Below are positions 22,807 to 31,274 of a DNA stretch of 64,000 nucleotides, in pieces; positions within the stretch are counted from its first letter, which is position 1; every line of letters starts with the position of its first letter. The notes below the pieces were generated by a model that saw only the letters and a list, made by a program, of their open reading frames with translations, ran no database searches and was not told the DNA's origin. Location of the stretch: assembly GCF_000385135.1 (NCBI RefSeq), contig NZ_ARQM01000010.1:1860001-1924000 (forward strand), written 5' to 3'. This DNA comes from Promicromonospora sukumoe 327MFSha3.1 (GTDB taxonomy: Bacteria > Actinomycetota > Actinomycetes > Actinomycetales > Cellulomonadaceae). The position numbers and the translations under genes are program-made.

Positions 22807-24662
22807 CCGCGACCACGGATCCCACCACTGCGGCGCCCGGCCGTCGCCGACCCACCGACGCCGCCGCGGACGACGAGACGCGCCTCGGCAAGGAGGCATC
22901 GCGCGCCGTCCGCTCCCGGTCCATGCGCCTGCTCGGCGACCTGCTGCGCTCGCACAAGCGGGCCCTGGCCTGGGCCGCCGTGCTCGTGGTCGCGTCCACG
23001 CTCGGGCAGGTGGCCGGGCCGTGGCTCGTCGCCGTCGCGATCGACAAGGCGGTACCGGCCCTGCAGGACGGCTCCGTCACGCCGCTGGTCCTCACCGGCG
23101 CCGGGTACCTCGTCGCGGCCGTGCTCGGCGGCGTCGCCGCCGGCGCCTACGTGCGGGCCGCGGCACGCATCGCCCAGGCGGTGCTGCTCGACCTGCGCCG
23201 CCGCGTCTTCCGCCAGACGCAGCGGCTCTCGCTCGAGTTCCACGAGTCATACACCTCGGGCCGCATCATCTCCCGGCAGACCTCCGACCTGGAGGCCCTG
23301 CGGGAGCTGCTCGACGGCGGCCTGACCGGCGTCGTCTCCTCGCTGCTGCTCATGGTGTTCACCTTCGTGAGCCTGCTGCTCATCGACTGGCGCTCCGGCC
23401 TCGTGCTCGCCGTGGCGTTCATCCCGGCCTGGCTGCTCACCCGCTGGTTCCAGCGCATGTCCCAGCGGTACTACCGGGAGCAGCGGACGGCGTCGGCCCG
23501 GCTCATCGTCAAGTTCGTCGAGACCATGACCGGGATGCGCGCCGTCCAGGCGTTCCGCCGCGAGCCCACCACCGAGGCGGACTACGGCAAGCTCGGCGAG
23601 GACTACCGCGACGCCAACCTGCAGATCTTCGGCGTCAACGGGCGGTTCCAGCCCGGCCTGATCCTCATCGGCAACCTGACGGTCGTCGCGGCGCTCGCCG
23701 TCGGCGGCTGGCGGGTGCTGGACGGGGCGCTCGAGGTGGGCGTGCTCGCGGCCGTGCTGCTGTACTGCAAGCGGTTCTTCCAGCCGGTGCAGCAGCTCGG
23801 CATGTTCTACAACGCGTTCCAGTCCGCGACGGCGGCGCTGGAGAAGGTCTCCGGCCTGCTCGCCGAGGAGCCCACCGTCGTCGAGCCCACCAACCCGACG
23901 CCGCTGGCCGCGGCGGGCCACCGGGCCCGCGGTGAGCTGCGGCTGGACCACGTGCGGTTCCAGTACGGCGAGGGCCCCGTGGTGCTGCCGGACCTGGACC
24001 TCACGATCCCGGCCGGGCAGACCGTCGCCGTGGTGGGCACCACGGGTGCCGGCAAGTCCACGGTGGCGAAGCTCGTCACGCGCTTCTACGACGCGTCGGC
24101 GGGCGCCGTGCGGCTGGACGGGATCGACGTGCGCGACCTGTCCTCGACCGACCTGCGGCGTGCCGTCGTCATGGTCACGCAGGAGGCGTACCTGTTCAGC
24201 GGGTCCGTGCGCGAGAACATCGCGCTCGGCCGGCCGGGCGCGTCCCAGGAGGAGATCGAGGCGGCGGCCCGCGCCGTGGGCGCGCACGAGTTCGTCATGG
24301 AGATGCCCGACGGCTACGACACCGACGTGAACAAGCGCGGCGGGCGGGTGTCGGCCGGGCAGCGGCAGCTGCTGTCGTTCGCGCGGGCGTTCCTCGCCGA
24401 CCCGGCGGTGCTGGTGCTGGACGAGGCGACGTCGTCCCTCGACATGCCCGGCGAGCGGCTGGTCCAGCGGGGCCTGCAGACCCTGCTGGCCGACCGGACA
24501 GCGATCATCATCGCCCACCGGCTCTCCACGGTCGCTATCGCCGACCGGGTGCTCGTGATGGAGCACGGCGCGGTGGTCGAGGACGGCACGCCCGCCGAGC
24601 TGATCGCGGGGGACGGGCGGTACGCCCGGCTGCACGAGGCGTGGCAGGACTCGCTGGTCTGA
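22803..24662 (+). CDS. ABC exporter half-transporter with consensus Walker B
   Basis: A 619-residue partner of the previous protein. Six transmembrane helices in about residues 55-330. Walker A is GTTGAGKST (from about 412), the signature is VSAGQ (from about 516, degenerate from LSGGQ) and Walker B is [12 protein letters not shown] with the catalytic Glu541. Its consensus Walker B would pair with the intact LSGGQ of the partner, and its poor signature with the partner's Asp541. This is the classic layout of asymmetric heterodimeric exporters such as BmrCD or TM287/288. ATGA overlap with the upstream gene. Confidence 0.88.
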   Translation: MTATTDPTTAAPGRRRPTDAAADDETRLGKEASRAVRSRSMRLLGDLLRSHKRALAWAAVLVVASTLGQVAGPWLVAVAIDKAVPALQDGSVTPLVLTGAGYLVAAVLGGVAAGAYVRAAARIAQAVLLDLRRRVFRQTQRLSLEFHESYTSGRIISRQTSDLEALRELLDGGLTGVVSSLLLMVFTFVSLLLIDWRSGLVLAVAFIPAWLLTRWFQRMSQRYYREQRTASARLIVKFVETMTGMRAVQAFRREPTTEADYGKLGEDYRDANLQIFGVNGRFQPGLILIGNLTVVAALAVGGWRVLDGALEVGVLAAVLLYCKRFFQPVQQLGMFYNAFQSATAALEKVSGLLAEEPTVVEPTNPTPLAAAGHRARGELRLDHVRFQYGEGPVVLPDLDLTIPAGQTVAVVGTTGAGKSTVAKLVTRFYDASAGAVRLDGIDVRDLSSTDLRRAVVMVTQEAYLFSGSVRENIALGRPGASQEEIEAAARAVGAHEFVMEMPDGYDTDVNKRGGRVSAGQRQLLSFARAFLADPAVLVLDEATSSLDMPGERLVQRGLQTLLADRTAIIIAHRLSTVAIADRVLVMEHGAVVEDGTPAELIAGDGRYARLHEAWQDSLV

Positions 24663-24690
24663 GGTGCTCCTCGGGCGCCGGGGGTGATCG

Positions 24691-26019
24691 TCAGCTGCCG
24701 CGCAGGCCGCTGACGATCGCCTCCAGCGCCCGGTCGAGCTCGGCGTCGGTCACGCCGCCGAAGCCGAGCACGAGGCCCGTCAGGCTCGCGCTGCGGCAGT
24801 AGTCCGCCAGGAGCCGGACGTCGAACCCGGCGGCGCGGGCGGAGGTCCGCGCCGCCTGGGCCGCCGCGGCGCTCGTGTGCCACGTCGAGTACATGCCGGC
24901 CAGCGGCCCGGCGAGCTCGGCGTGCGGCTCCAGCGCCGCCGCGACCCGGGGCGCGCGGTCGGCGTAGACGCGGCGGGCGGTGCGCACCACCTTGTCGACC
25001 CAGCCGTCGCGGAGCAGGGTCAGCAGGGCGCGCTGGCTGGTCCAGGGCGGGGTGTCGTGGGTGATCGTCCGGCGCCGCACCAGGCGCTCGTGGACCTCTG
25101 GCGGGGCGACGAGCCAGCCGAGCCGCAGGCTCGGACTGACCGACTTCGACGCGGTACCGACGTAGGCGACCTGTGACCGGTCGAGGGCCGCGAGGGCGGG
25201 CACGGGGGCGACGTCGTACCGGAACTCGGAGTCGTAGTCGTCCTCGACCACCACGGCGCCCGCAGCCCGGGCGGCCGCCAGGAGCGCGAGCCGGTCCGCG
25301 GCGGGCATGACCCGGCCGAGCGGATGCTGGTGCGCCGGCGTCACGTATGCGGCCGCGCACCCGGTCAGGTCCGTGACGGGGGCCAGGGCCGGGTGGTCGA
25401 CGACGGTGCGGCCCGACATGCGGATCGTCTCGACGGCGGCCCGGTAGCCGGGGTCCTCGACCAGGACGTTCCCGGGACCGAGCGCGCCCAGCAGCTGGCG
25501 CAGGGCATCGGTGGACCCGGCGGTCAGGAGGATCTCGTCCGGGGCGACGGTCAGGCCGCGGGTGCGGGCCAGCCGTTCCGCCAGGGCCTCGCGCAGCTCG
25601 GGCAGGCCGCTCGGGTCGGGGTAGCCGCGGGGCGGCCTGGCCGTGGAGACCTCCCGCCACGCGCGGCGCCAGCCCGCGAGGTGCCGCGGGTCGATCCAGG
25701 GCGTGCCCGCATCCAGGTGGGTGTACTGCGGCTCCCGGGAGGCGGTCCGGTGAGCGCTGCGCTGCGTCGGAAGGGTCTCCCCGGAGGCCACGAAGGTGCC
25801 GGCCCCGCGCCGGGTCGAGACCCAGGCTTCGGCCAGGAGCTGGTCGTACGCCTGCTCGACGACGGCGCGGGCGACCCCGAGGTCTGTCGCCAGGGCGCGG
25901 CTGGAGGGCAGACGGTCGCCGGTGCTGAGGGTCCCGTCGGTGACCAGCGTGCGGACGGCGGCCGCGAGCTGGGCGGGGAGGGGTTCGGCGCGGGCGCGGT
26001 CGAGCCGGACGGGGAGCAT
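24691..26019 (-). CDS. MocR/PdxR-type GntR regulator with aminotransferase-like domain
   Basis: A 442-residue MocR-family regulator. The N-terminal winged helix (about 10-75) has GTLSTGDRLPSSRALATDLGVARAVVEQAYDQL. The rest is a fold-type I aminotransferase-like domain that binds PLP; the Lys is in YVGTASKSVSPSLRLGWL. Such proteins sense PLP or an amino-acid adduct. It is divergent from the pyridoxamine-phosphate-oxidase-like gene at 26161, with direct repeats in the space between, as in other MocR/target pairs. The likely target is that gene. Confidence 0.87.
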   Translation of the reverse strand: MLPVRLDRARAEPLPAQLAAAVRTLVTDGTLSTGDRLPSSRALATDLGVARAVVEQAYDQLLAEAWVSTRRGAGTFVASGETLPTQRSAHRTASREPQYTHLDAGTPWIDPRHLAGWRRAWREVSTARPPRGYPDPSGLPELREALAERLARTRGLTVAPDEILLTAGSTDALRQLLGALGPGNVLVEDPGYRAAVETIRMSGRTVVDHPALAPVTDLTGCAAAYVTPAHQHPLGRVMPAADRLALLAAARAAGAVVVEDDYDSEFRYDVAPVPALAALDRSQVAYVGTASKSVSPSLRLGWLVAPPEVHERLVRRRTITHDTPPWTSQRALLTLLRDGWVDKVVRTARRVYADRAPRVAAALEPHAELAGPLAGMYSTWHTSAAAAQAARTSARAAGFDVRLLADYCRSASLTGLVLGFGGVTDAELDRALEAIVSGLRGS

Positions 26020-26076
26020 GGGGTGGCCTTCGTCGTGGGCGGTTCGTTGGTGGTGGCGCGTCAGAAGCCCCTGGGG

Positions 26077-26102
26077 CAGTGGTCTGCTGGCGCAGTGGCC
26101 TG
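26077..26102. promoter_or_regulatory. Direct repeats, possible MocR binding sites
   Basis: GCAGTGGTCTG (26077-26087) and GCAGTGGCCTG (26092-26102) are direct repeats with a 15-bp period. A weaker AACTGGCCCG follows at 26117-26126. MocR-family regulators often bind direct repeats in the divergent region to their target. Seen in sequence; binding inferred. Confidence 0.45.
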
Positions 26103-26160
26103 TTCAAGTCGTGGCGAACTGGCCCGTGTGCATGAGCCACTTCGGGGCCAGGCTAGCGGT

Positions 26161-26922
26161 ATGACGACGCCCCAGACTTCCTCCGTCTCCGCACCGCCCG
26201 CTCCCGCGGCTGTCGCTTCTGCCGCGGTCGCCCCTGCCGCAGCAGCTTCCGACATGCTCTCGCCGACGGCCCGGACGACGCCGACCCGCGGCCGGAACCG
26301 GCAGGTCGACGACCGACGCCGGCTCATGGCGTTGCTCGACGACGCGCTCATCGCACACCTGGGCGTCACGGCTGGCGCGCACCCGGTGGTCCTGCCCACG
26401 GCCTTCGGTGTCGACCCCGCCGGGCCTGACGACGGCGGCACCCTGTACCTGCACGGATCGGTCGCGGCGGGCTGGCTGGCGCCTGCGCTCGAGCACGACG
26501 TGTGTGTCACGATCACCGAGCTGGACGGTCTGGTCCTGGCGCGGACCGGCTTCCACCACTCGATGAACTACCGGTCGGCAGTCGTCATCGGCCGGCCGCG
26601 CCGGGTGACGGACCAGGGGGAGCGGCGTCAGGCGCTCGACCTGATCGTGGACCACATGGTCCCCGGCCGGTCCGCGACCCTGCGGCCGCCGACCCGCAAG
26701 GAGCTCGCGGCAACCGTCGTGATCGCGCTGCCGCTGGCCGAGGCCTCCATGAAGCAGCGCGAGGGCGGGGCCACCCTCGAGCCGGGCGACCTGGAGCTCG
26801 ACGGGTGGGCCGGGCTGGTGCCGGTGCGCCGGGTCGCCTCGGCGCCGGTCACCGAGGACTACGTCTCCGACGAGGTGCCCGAGCTCGTGCTGCGCCGCGC
26901 CGCGGAGCTCGGGCGGGTCTAG
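26161..26922 (+). CDS. Pyridoxamine 5'-phosphate oxidase-related flavin protein
   Basis: A 253-residue split-barrel flavin-binding protein. After an Ala/Pro-rich disordered N-terminus (to about residue 38) come GRNRQVDDRRRLMALLDDAL, HLGVTAGAHPVVLPTAFGVD, YLHGSVAAGWL and LVLARTGFHHSMNYRSAVVIG, typical of the FMN-binding PNPOx-like (PF12900-type) family. It is unlikely to be the classical PdxH. Divergence from a MocR regulator suggests a role in vitamin B6 or amino-acid metabolism. The ATG at 26161 has no obvious ribosome site; an internal ATG at 26254 is a possible later start. Confidence 0.78.
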   Translation: MTTPQTSSVSAPPAPAAVASAAVAPAAAASDMLSPTARTTPTRGRNRQVDDRRRLMALLDDALIAHLGVTAGAHPVVLPTAFGVDPAGPDDGGTLYLHGSVAAGWLAPALEHDVCVTITELDGLVLARTGFHHSMNYRSAVVIGRPRRVTDQGERRQALDLIVDHMVPGRSATLRPPTRKELAATVVIALPLAEASMKQREGGATLEPGDLELDGWAGLVPVRRVASAPVTEDYVSDEVPELVLRRAAELGRV

Positions 26923-27002
26923 CCGTGCGAGGAAGAACTTGTACCGGCTGCGTGCCCGTGTCCATCTGGAGCGTGGGCCAAGGCCTCATGTGGGTGGCCT
27001 GT

Positions 27003-28874
27003 TCAGAACGGCGGCTCGTCCGACACGTTGGGCGGGTTGGGGCCGGCAGCTCGATCGGCTGGGGAGTGAGCTGAGTGGCCTTGGGCGGGCTGCTCCCGGG
27101 TCCCGAGCAAGTGTCGGACGTCGTCGGTGAGGCTGGTGACGTCGGCCTCGGTCGGACCCGGTGCGTCCGGAGCGGCAGCTTCCGCGTCAGCCATGGCGCG
27201 CCCGGCCTGGGCGGGTGGTCTGTTGTAGATGTGACCGGTCGGGGCAGTCCAGGTCGTGGTGCCGGTCTTGGGATCGCGGGTGACGTCCCAGCCGTCGTGC
27301 GTCTTCGCCAGGTGGTGTGCGCGGCACAGCGGCTGCAGGTTCCCGGCGCGCGTCTGTCCTGGCGCGCCGGACTGTTGTGAGGCGCGGTCCGGTGTGTGGT
27401 CGTAGGGCTGGATGTGGTCGAGATCGGCGCGGTGTGCGGGTCGGTCGCACTGCGGGAAGCAGCAGGTCTGATCCCGCGCGGTGACTGCCTGGCGCAGGAC
27501 CTTGCCGGGCTGGTAGCTCGTGGTGGAGTAGTCGGTCAGGATCCCGGTGATGGGGTCGGTCAGCAGCCGCTGCCAGGTAGCGTCGGTGGCGATCCGTGCG
27601 GCCTGGTCGGCCGGTATCGGGCCGTACCCGTCGAGGTGACCGGGAGAGTCGTCCAGGCCGAGCAGCATGGTGGCCGGCACGGTGACCCGGACCTGAGGTT
27701 TGACCGCGACGACCCGGATCGAGATGCCGTCGCAGGTGCAGCCCCCGCAGGTGCAGCCGGTGGCAGGCATCGTGGTACGCGGCAGGACCGGCTCGGCCGG
27801 ACCTGCGCCCGGGTCCGGCGCTGCGGCTTCGGGCGCGCACTCGGCCCGTGGCGGCACGATGACCCGCCCGGTCGCGATCGCCACGAATGCGTCGGCGCGG
27901 GCCTGGGCCAGGGTGCGGGTGGTTCCGGGCGTCCGGCGGATGACGTGCGCGGCGGTGTCGATCGCGTCCCAGACGGCGGCCGCGTCGGTGGCGGGCAGGT
28001 TGGCGCTGATCCAGGCCATGGCGTTGTCCGCGGGGTCGAGGTAGACCGCGCGGCGGGTCATCGCCTGCTTGGCCACTTCCGTGGAGCCGTGCAGGCGGGT
28101 GGCGTACTGGTTCATCTTGTCGCGCAGCCAGCGGCGGGTGCGGTCGGGTGCGTGGGGTAGGTAGAGGGTGATCGCCTGGTCGCGTTCCTCGACTGTCAGG
28201 GGGTTGCCGGAGCGCAGCAGGATGTCGGCCTTGGCGACGTCGATCTGGGCCTGGTGCAGGGCGTCCATGACCTGGGGGTGCTCGGCCAGCCCGGTGCCGC
28301 GGGCCATGAGCTTGTTCGCGTCGCCCTGTGGCACACGTAGCCGCGCGCTGACTTCCGCGGCCGCCGCGGTGTGTTCCTCTGACCAGCCCCGGCGTCGCGC
28401 GATCTCACCGGTGGCGCGTGACTGCATCGCGGTGGCCCAGGAGATGACGTCCTGCCAGCGGGCCGCGACGTCGACCAGCTCGGCGTCGTCGGTGTCCGCC
28501 ATCTCGACATCGGTCAGTGCGGCGACCAGTGCGGCACCGATCGGCAATGCGGAGATGTCTAACTCGGTCGAGAGAACGGCCGGCGCCGCAGCGCCCGAGA
28601 CGGTGCTGCTTGAACCAACAGAAGCGGAGGCGACCACACAGTGACCGACCCAGGTCACGCTCGCCGCGGGCAACACGCCCTCGCCGTCCGCCGGTAGCAC
28701 ACCCCAGTGCAATCCGCGGGTCAACGAGATCGTCGATTCGCCGCCACCCGCAAAGGCGTCCGTCGCGGTGAGCAGCGCGACATCCCCGACAAGGGCTTGT
28801 CGCAAGGAGCGCTCCACGACGCCGACCCCGCCGTGGTCGCTCGCGCTGCCGTGTTCCGTCATGTCCTGTTCCAT
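27003..28874 (-). CDS. DUF222/HNH endonuclease protein (13E12 repeat family)
   Basis: A 623-residue protein of the actinobacterial 13E12/DUF222 family. The middle carries the DUF222 helical region (SEEHTAAAAEVSARLRVPQG, VMDALHQAQIDVAKADILL) and the C-terminus an HNH nuclease: CCFPQCDRPAHRADLDHIQPYDH, GNLQPLCRAHHLAKTH. A Cys-rich insert (CTCGGCTC) precedes the nuclease and may bind metal. These genes occur in many copies in actinobacteria and are sometimes associated with mobile DNA; their function is unproven. ATG 28874 is chosen because AAGGGGG precedes it; a GTG at 28880 is possible. It uses more A/T-containing codons near its start than its neighbours. Confidence 0.85.
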   Translation of the reverse strand: MEQDMTEHGSASDHGGVGVVERSLRQALVGDVALLTATDAFAGGGESTISLTRGLHWGVLPADGEGVLPAASVTWVGHCVVASASVGSSSTVSGAAAPAVLSTELDISALPIGAALVAALTDVEMADTDDAELVDVAARWQDVISWATAMQSRATGEIARRRGWSEEHTAAAAEVSARLRVPQGDANKLMARGTGLAEHPQVMDALHQAQIDVAKADILLRSGNPLTVEERDQAITLYLPHAPDRTRRWLRDKMNQYATRLHGSTEVAKQAMTRRAVYLDPADNAMAWISANLPATDAAAVWDAIDTAAHVIRRTPGTTRTLAQARADAFVAIATGRVIVPPRAECAPEAAAPDPGAGPAEPVLPRTTMPATGCTCGGCTCDGISIRVVAVKPQVRVTVPATMLLGLDDSPGHLDGYGPIPADQAARIATDATWQRLLTDPITGILTDYSTTSYQPGKVLRQAVTARDQTCCFPQCDRPAHRADLDHIQPYDHTPDRASQQSGAPGQTRAGNLQPLCRAHHLAKTHDGWDVTRDPKTGTTTWTAPTGHIYNRPPAQAGRAMADAEAAAPDAPGPTEADVTSLTDDVRHLLGTREQPAQGHSAHSPADRAAGPNPPNVSDEPPF

Positions 28875-29029
28875 GTGCACCCCCTTCGTCCGGCAAAGCT
28901 ATCAATCACCATTCCAGGCATCGAATCTATGTTCGATCCACCCTGGTCCGCATCTCCAGTTCCAAAGCTGTGGACAACCACCCGAGACACCCGCCCCCAC
29001 CCGGCAACACCGCTGCTAGCATCCCGTCC

Positions 29030-29071
29030 GTGACTCCGAACTTCTCCGTCCTCCCGCCCCCGGTCGCCTGA
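29030..29071 (+). CDS. Possible leader peptide (13 residues) upstream of the EamA exporter
   Basis: GTG at 29030 lies 7 nt after the extended -10 TAGCAT, where transcription should start, and reads MTPNFSVLPPPVA before TGA at 29069-29071. Its end overlaps the first hairpin arm (29060-29067). A run of three prolines could slow ribosomes. This looks like an attenuation leader, but conservation in relatives would be needed to support it. Confidence 0.35.
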   Translation: MTPNFSVLPPPVA

Positions 29072-29092
29072 CCGGAGCGGCACCGCGACCGG
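29060..29092 (+). promoter_or_regulatory. Mutually exclusive hairpins in the EamA leader
   Basis: CCGGTC (29060-29065) can pair with GACCGG (29070-29075), or as CCGGTCGC (29060-29067) with GCGACCGG (29085-29092). Only one can form at a time. The arms overlap the end of the leader ORF, which is what ribosome-dependent attenuation would need. No U-tract follows, so the read-out could be translational. Confidence 0.35.
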
Positions 29093-29191
29093 CCTCCACG
29101 GGCCGGCGCCGAGGCGTGCTCCGTGACGATCCCCGTCCTCGGAAGTCCCTCGGAACGGGCCGGCGCCAGGCGCGACCGGCCAGGAGTACAC

Positions 29192-30106
29192 ATGTCGTCA
29201 ACTCGAACCGGGCTGCTGCTCGTCTGCCTCGCCGGAGTCCTGTGGGGCACCGGCGGCCTCGCCCTCGAAATCCTCCGCGACCACTCGTCGATGTCCGTCC
29301 TGACGGTCAGCGCCTACCGCATGTTGATCGCGGCCCTCGCGCTGATCGCCGCCTCGTTCGTCCTGCGCCGGGGACCGCGGCTCGTCGCCCTGGTGCGGGC
29401 CCACCCGGTGCGCGCTGCCGCCGTGGGGCTGGGGACAGGCGCCTACCAGGCGCTCTACTTCGGCTCCGTGGCGACGGCGGGTGTCACCGTCGCGACGGTC
29501 GTCAGCCTGGGCCTCGCCCCGGTGATCCTCGCCGGGGTGGACCTCGTCCGGGCCCGACGCCGGACCGCCCCGCCGCGCGGCACCCTGCGCCTCGGGCTGG
29601 TCGTCTCCGCGGCGCTGTCCGGGCTGGTCCTGGTCAGCACCGCCTCGGGGACCGGCGCCGTCGGGAGCCAGCCGGTGCTCGGCCTGCTGCTGGCCGTCGC
29701 CTCCGGCTCGGTCTATGCCGGTACGACGGCGCTGGGCGGCACGCTGCTGGCGTCGCCCGTCGTCGACCCGCTCGCCCTGACCACCGTGGCGACGACGGCG
29801 GGCGCCGTCGGACTGGTCCCGGTGGCGCTGGCCGGCGGCGGACCGTTCGTCACGAGCGATCCGGCCGCGCTCGGCACCCTCGCCTACCTCGGCGTGTTCA
29901 CGATGGCCCTCGCGTACGGGCTCTTCTACGCGGGGCTGCGCAGCACCAGGAGCGGTGCGGCCGTGGTCGCGACCCTGGTGGAGCCAGTGACGGCGGCTGT
30001 CGCCGCGGCGGTCGTGCTGGGGGAGCGGCTCGGACCGGCAGGAATCGCCGGGTCGGTCCTGATCTTGGCCGCGGTGGCCGGCCTGGACCTAGAACCTCAG
30101 GCGTAG
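29192..30106 (+). CDS. EamA/DMT-superfamily exporter
   Basis: A 304-residue membrane protein with ten predicted helices in two EamA repeats (about 5-140 and 155-290). The start LLLVCLAGVLWGTGGLALEIL and the second-repeat AYLGVFTMALAYGLFYAGLRS with EPVTAAVAAAVVLGERL are typical of RhaT/YdcZ-like metabolite exporters. It probably exports an amino acid or similar small metabolite. The ATG at 29192 follows AGGAG at a good distance; the frame remains open upstream but lacks a better start. Its 3' end overlaps the DUF1851 gene on the other strand by 10 bp. Confidence 0.87.
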   Translation: MSSTRTGLLLVCLAGVLWGTGGLALEILRDHSSMSVLTVSAYRMLIAALALIAASFVLRRGPRLVALVRAHPVRAAAVGLGTGAYQALYFGSVATAGVTVATVVSLGLAPVILAGVDLVRARRRTAPPRGTLRLGLVVSAALSGLVLVSTASGTGAVGSQPVLGLLLAVASGSVYAGTTALGGTLLASPVVDPLALTTVATTAGAVGLVPVALAGGGPFVTSDPAALGTLAYLGVFTMALAYGLFYAGLRSTRSGAAVVATLVEPVTAAVAAAVVLGERLGPAGIAGSVLILAAVAGLDLEPQA

Positions 30107-31212
30107 GACCAACGCCCGTCCTGCCGCAGCCTGGGCTGGGGCGGGACGGGCGTCTCGTGGTCGACGGCGCTCATCTGGCCGGTGTTGTACTGGTCCGCGA
30201 TGTACTGGCTGAACTGGCCCGAGTCGAGCGTGTGGGCGTTGTCCTCGTAGTCGTACGAGCGATACCCGTCGGGACCCGCCGGCACGTACCCACGGGGCGC
30301 CGCGGCAGTGCCTGACGAGTCCGGCGCGCCGGCCGCGTGCGTCCCCGCGGCGCCGGCCGCGTGCGAACCGGCCGCGTGCGAACCGGCCGCCTGCGAACCG
30401 GCCGCGGCCCCGTACGTCCCCTGACCCGCCCCGGCGCCGTGAGCGCCCGGTGCGTACCCCTGCTGCCCGCCCCGGTAGTCCAGCTCGGCGCCCGCTGCGT
30501 ACTGGGCCTCGTATCCGGCCGGGTACGCCGCCGCCTGCCGCGAGTCGTGGCCCGGCTGGTAGGCGGGATAGGCGCCCGTGTTCACCTGCTGCGCGGCCGG
30601 CTGCCACAGGTCGGCCGGCGGGTTCGGCGAGTCGAACGACGGCGTCGCCCCGGTCAGCCCCTGCGCCGCCTGGTTCTGCGCCGCGAACAGCGCCGACGCC
30701 CCGGCGTCGGGCTGCACGCCGTTGAGCTCCCCGTGGATCCGCCCGGCGAGGTTGGCCGCGATCGCGAACCGCAGCGGCGCCAGGGAGTCCACCGACATGG
30801 TGCCCGTCACCGCGGGCGGGGGGAGGAACGCGAAGACCTCGTCGTCGCCGAGCTGCATGCCCTGGCCGAGGGCGGCGTTGAGCGTCTCCTCCAGGAGGTA
30901 CTCGGCGCGGCCGTCCTCGGTCTCGAGGTCGGCGAACATCTCGTCCATCGTGCCCCACCGGCGCTCCAGCGTGCCCTCGACGGTGTCGAGGAACCACCAG
31001 CCGTCGCGCGACTCCAGGAAGAGGTCGCCGAAACAGGAGGCGAAGCGCGGGGTCTTGTCACCCGTCCCTATCCACGACCAGGACGACAGCGCGAACTCGT
31101 AGGCGTCAGGTGCGAATTCTCGGATCAGGTGCACCTGGCGAATGTTGCCATGCTCACACTCCGAGCAAAAGGGGCGTACTGGATATGTAACGATTCGGCT
31201 CGTCCGTTTCAC
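30097..31212 (-). CDS. DUF1851 (Tdi1-type immunity fold) protein with long disordered repeat tail
   Basis: A 371-residue protein. Residues about 20-170 carry the DUF1851 domain found in T6SS immunity protein Tdi1 and in GAD-like proteins (CFGDLFLESRDGWWFLDTVEG, FADLETEDGRAEYLLEE, DEVFAFLPPPAV). The remaining 190 residues are low-complexity: Gln/Pro/Tyr-rich, then repeats of AAGSHAAG. Start is the GTG at 31212 with GGGAGG 11 nt before it. No T6SS exists in this kind of organism as far as is known, so an immunity or regulatory role against another toxin is only possible. CSEC near the start might bind metal with a second pair absent. Confidence 0.65.
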   Translation of the reverse strand: MKRTSRIVTYPVRPFCSECEHGNIRQVHLIREFAPDAYEFALSSWSWIGTGDKTPRFASCFGDLFLESRDGWWFLDTVEGTLERRWGTMDEMFADLETEDGRAEYLLEETLNAALGQGMQLGDDEVFAFLPPPAVTGTMSVDSLAPLRFAIAANLAGRIHGELNGVQPDAGASALFAAQNQAAQGLTGATPSFDSPNPPADLWQPAAQQVNTGAYPAYQPGHDSRQAAAYPAGYEAQYAAGAELDYRGGQQGYAPGAHGAGAGQGTYGAAAGSQAAGSHAAGSHAAGAAGTHAAGAPDSSGTAAAPRGYVPAGPDGYRSYDYEDNAHTLDSGQFSQYIADQYNTGQMSAVDHETPVPPQPRLRQDGRWSYA

Positions 31213-31262
31213 CCGAATGTTTTCCTCCCGGAAACACCTGGCACCCCCGCGAGGCCGGTCGC

Positions 31263-31268
31263 TACCGT
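31263..31268 (+). promoter_or_regulatory. -10 element for a leaderless transcript
   Basis: TACCGT ends 6 nt before the ATG at 31275, with no ribosome site between. Confidence 0.45.
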
Positions 31269-31274
31269 CGCGAC

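Larger units (their letters stand above)
28875..29191. other. Intergenic region between HNH and EamA genes
   Basis: A 317-bp gap. The first 140 bp are less GC-rich than the surroundings and hold no recognisable element. From 29014 there is an extended -10 (TG-C-TAGCAT, 29014-29022), a 13-residue leader ORF, two alternative hairpins (29060-29092) and a direct repeat of GGGCCGGCGCC (about 29100-29110 and 29157-29168). The EamA ribosome site AGGAG is at 29182-29186. Confidence 0.5.

Noticed and set aside
22803-24662. Iron-siderophore importer of the IrtAB type
   Set aside because: The exporter pair lacks the siderophore-interacting FAD domain seen in IrtA and is not preceded by an iron box, so a drug- or lipid-type exporter label was kept.
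28875-29030. Metabolite riboswitch upstream of the EamA exporter
   Set aside because: No known riboswitch core (for example guanidine or amino-acid classes) could be recognised; the visible structure fits a leader-peptide arrangement better.
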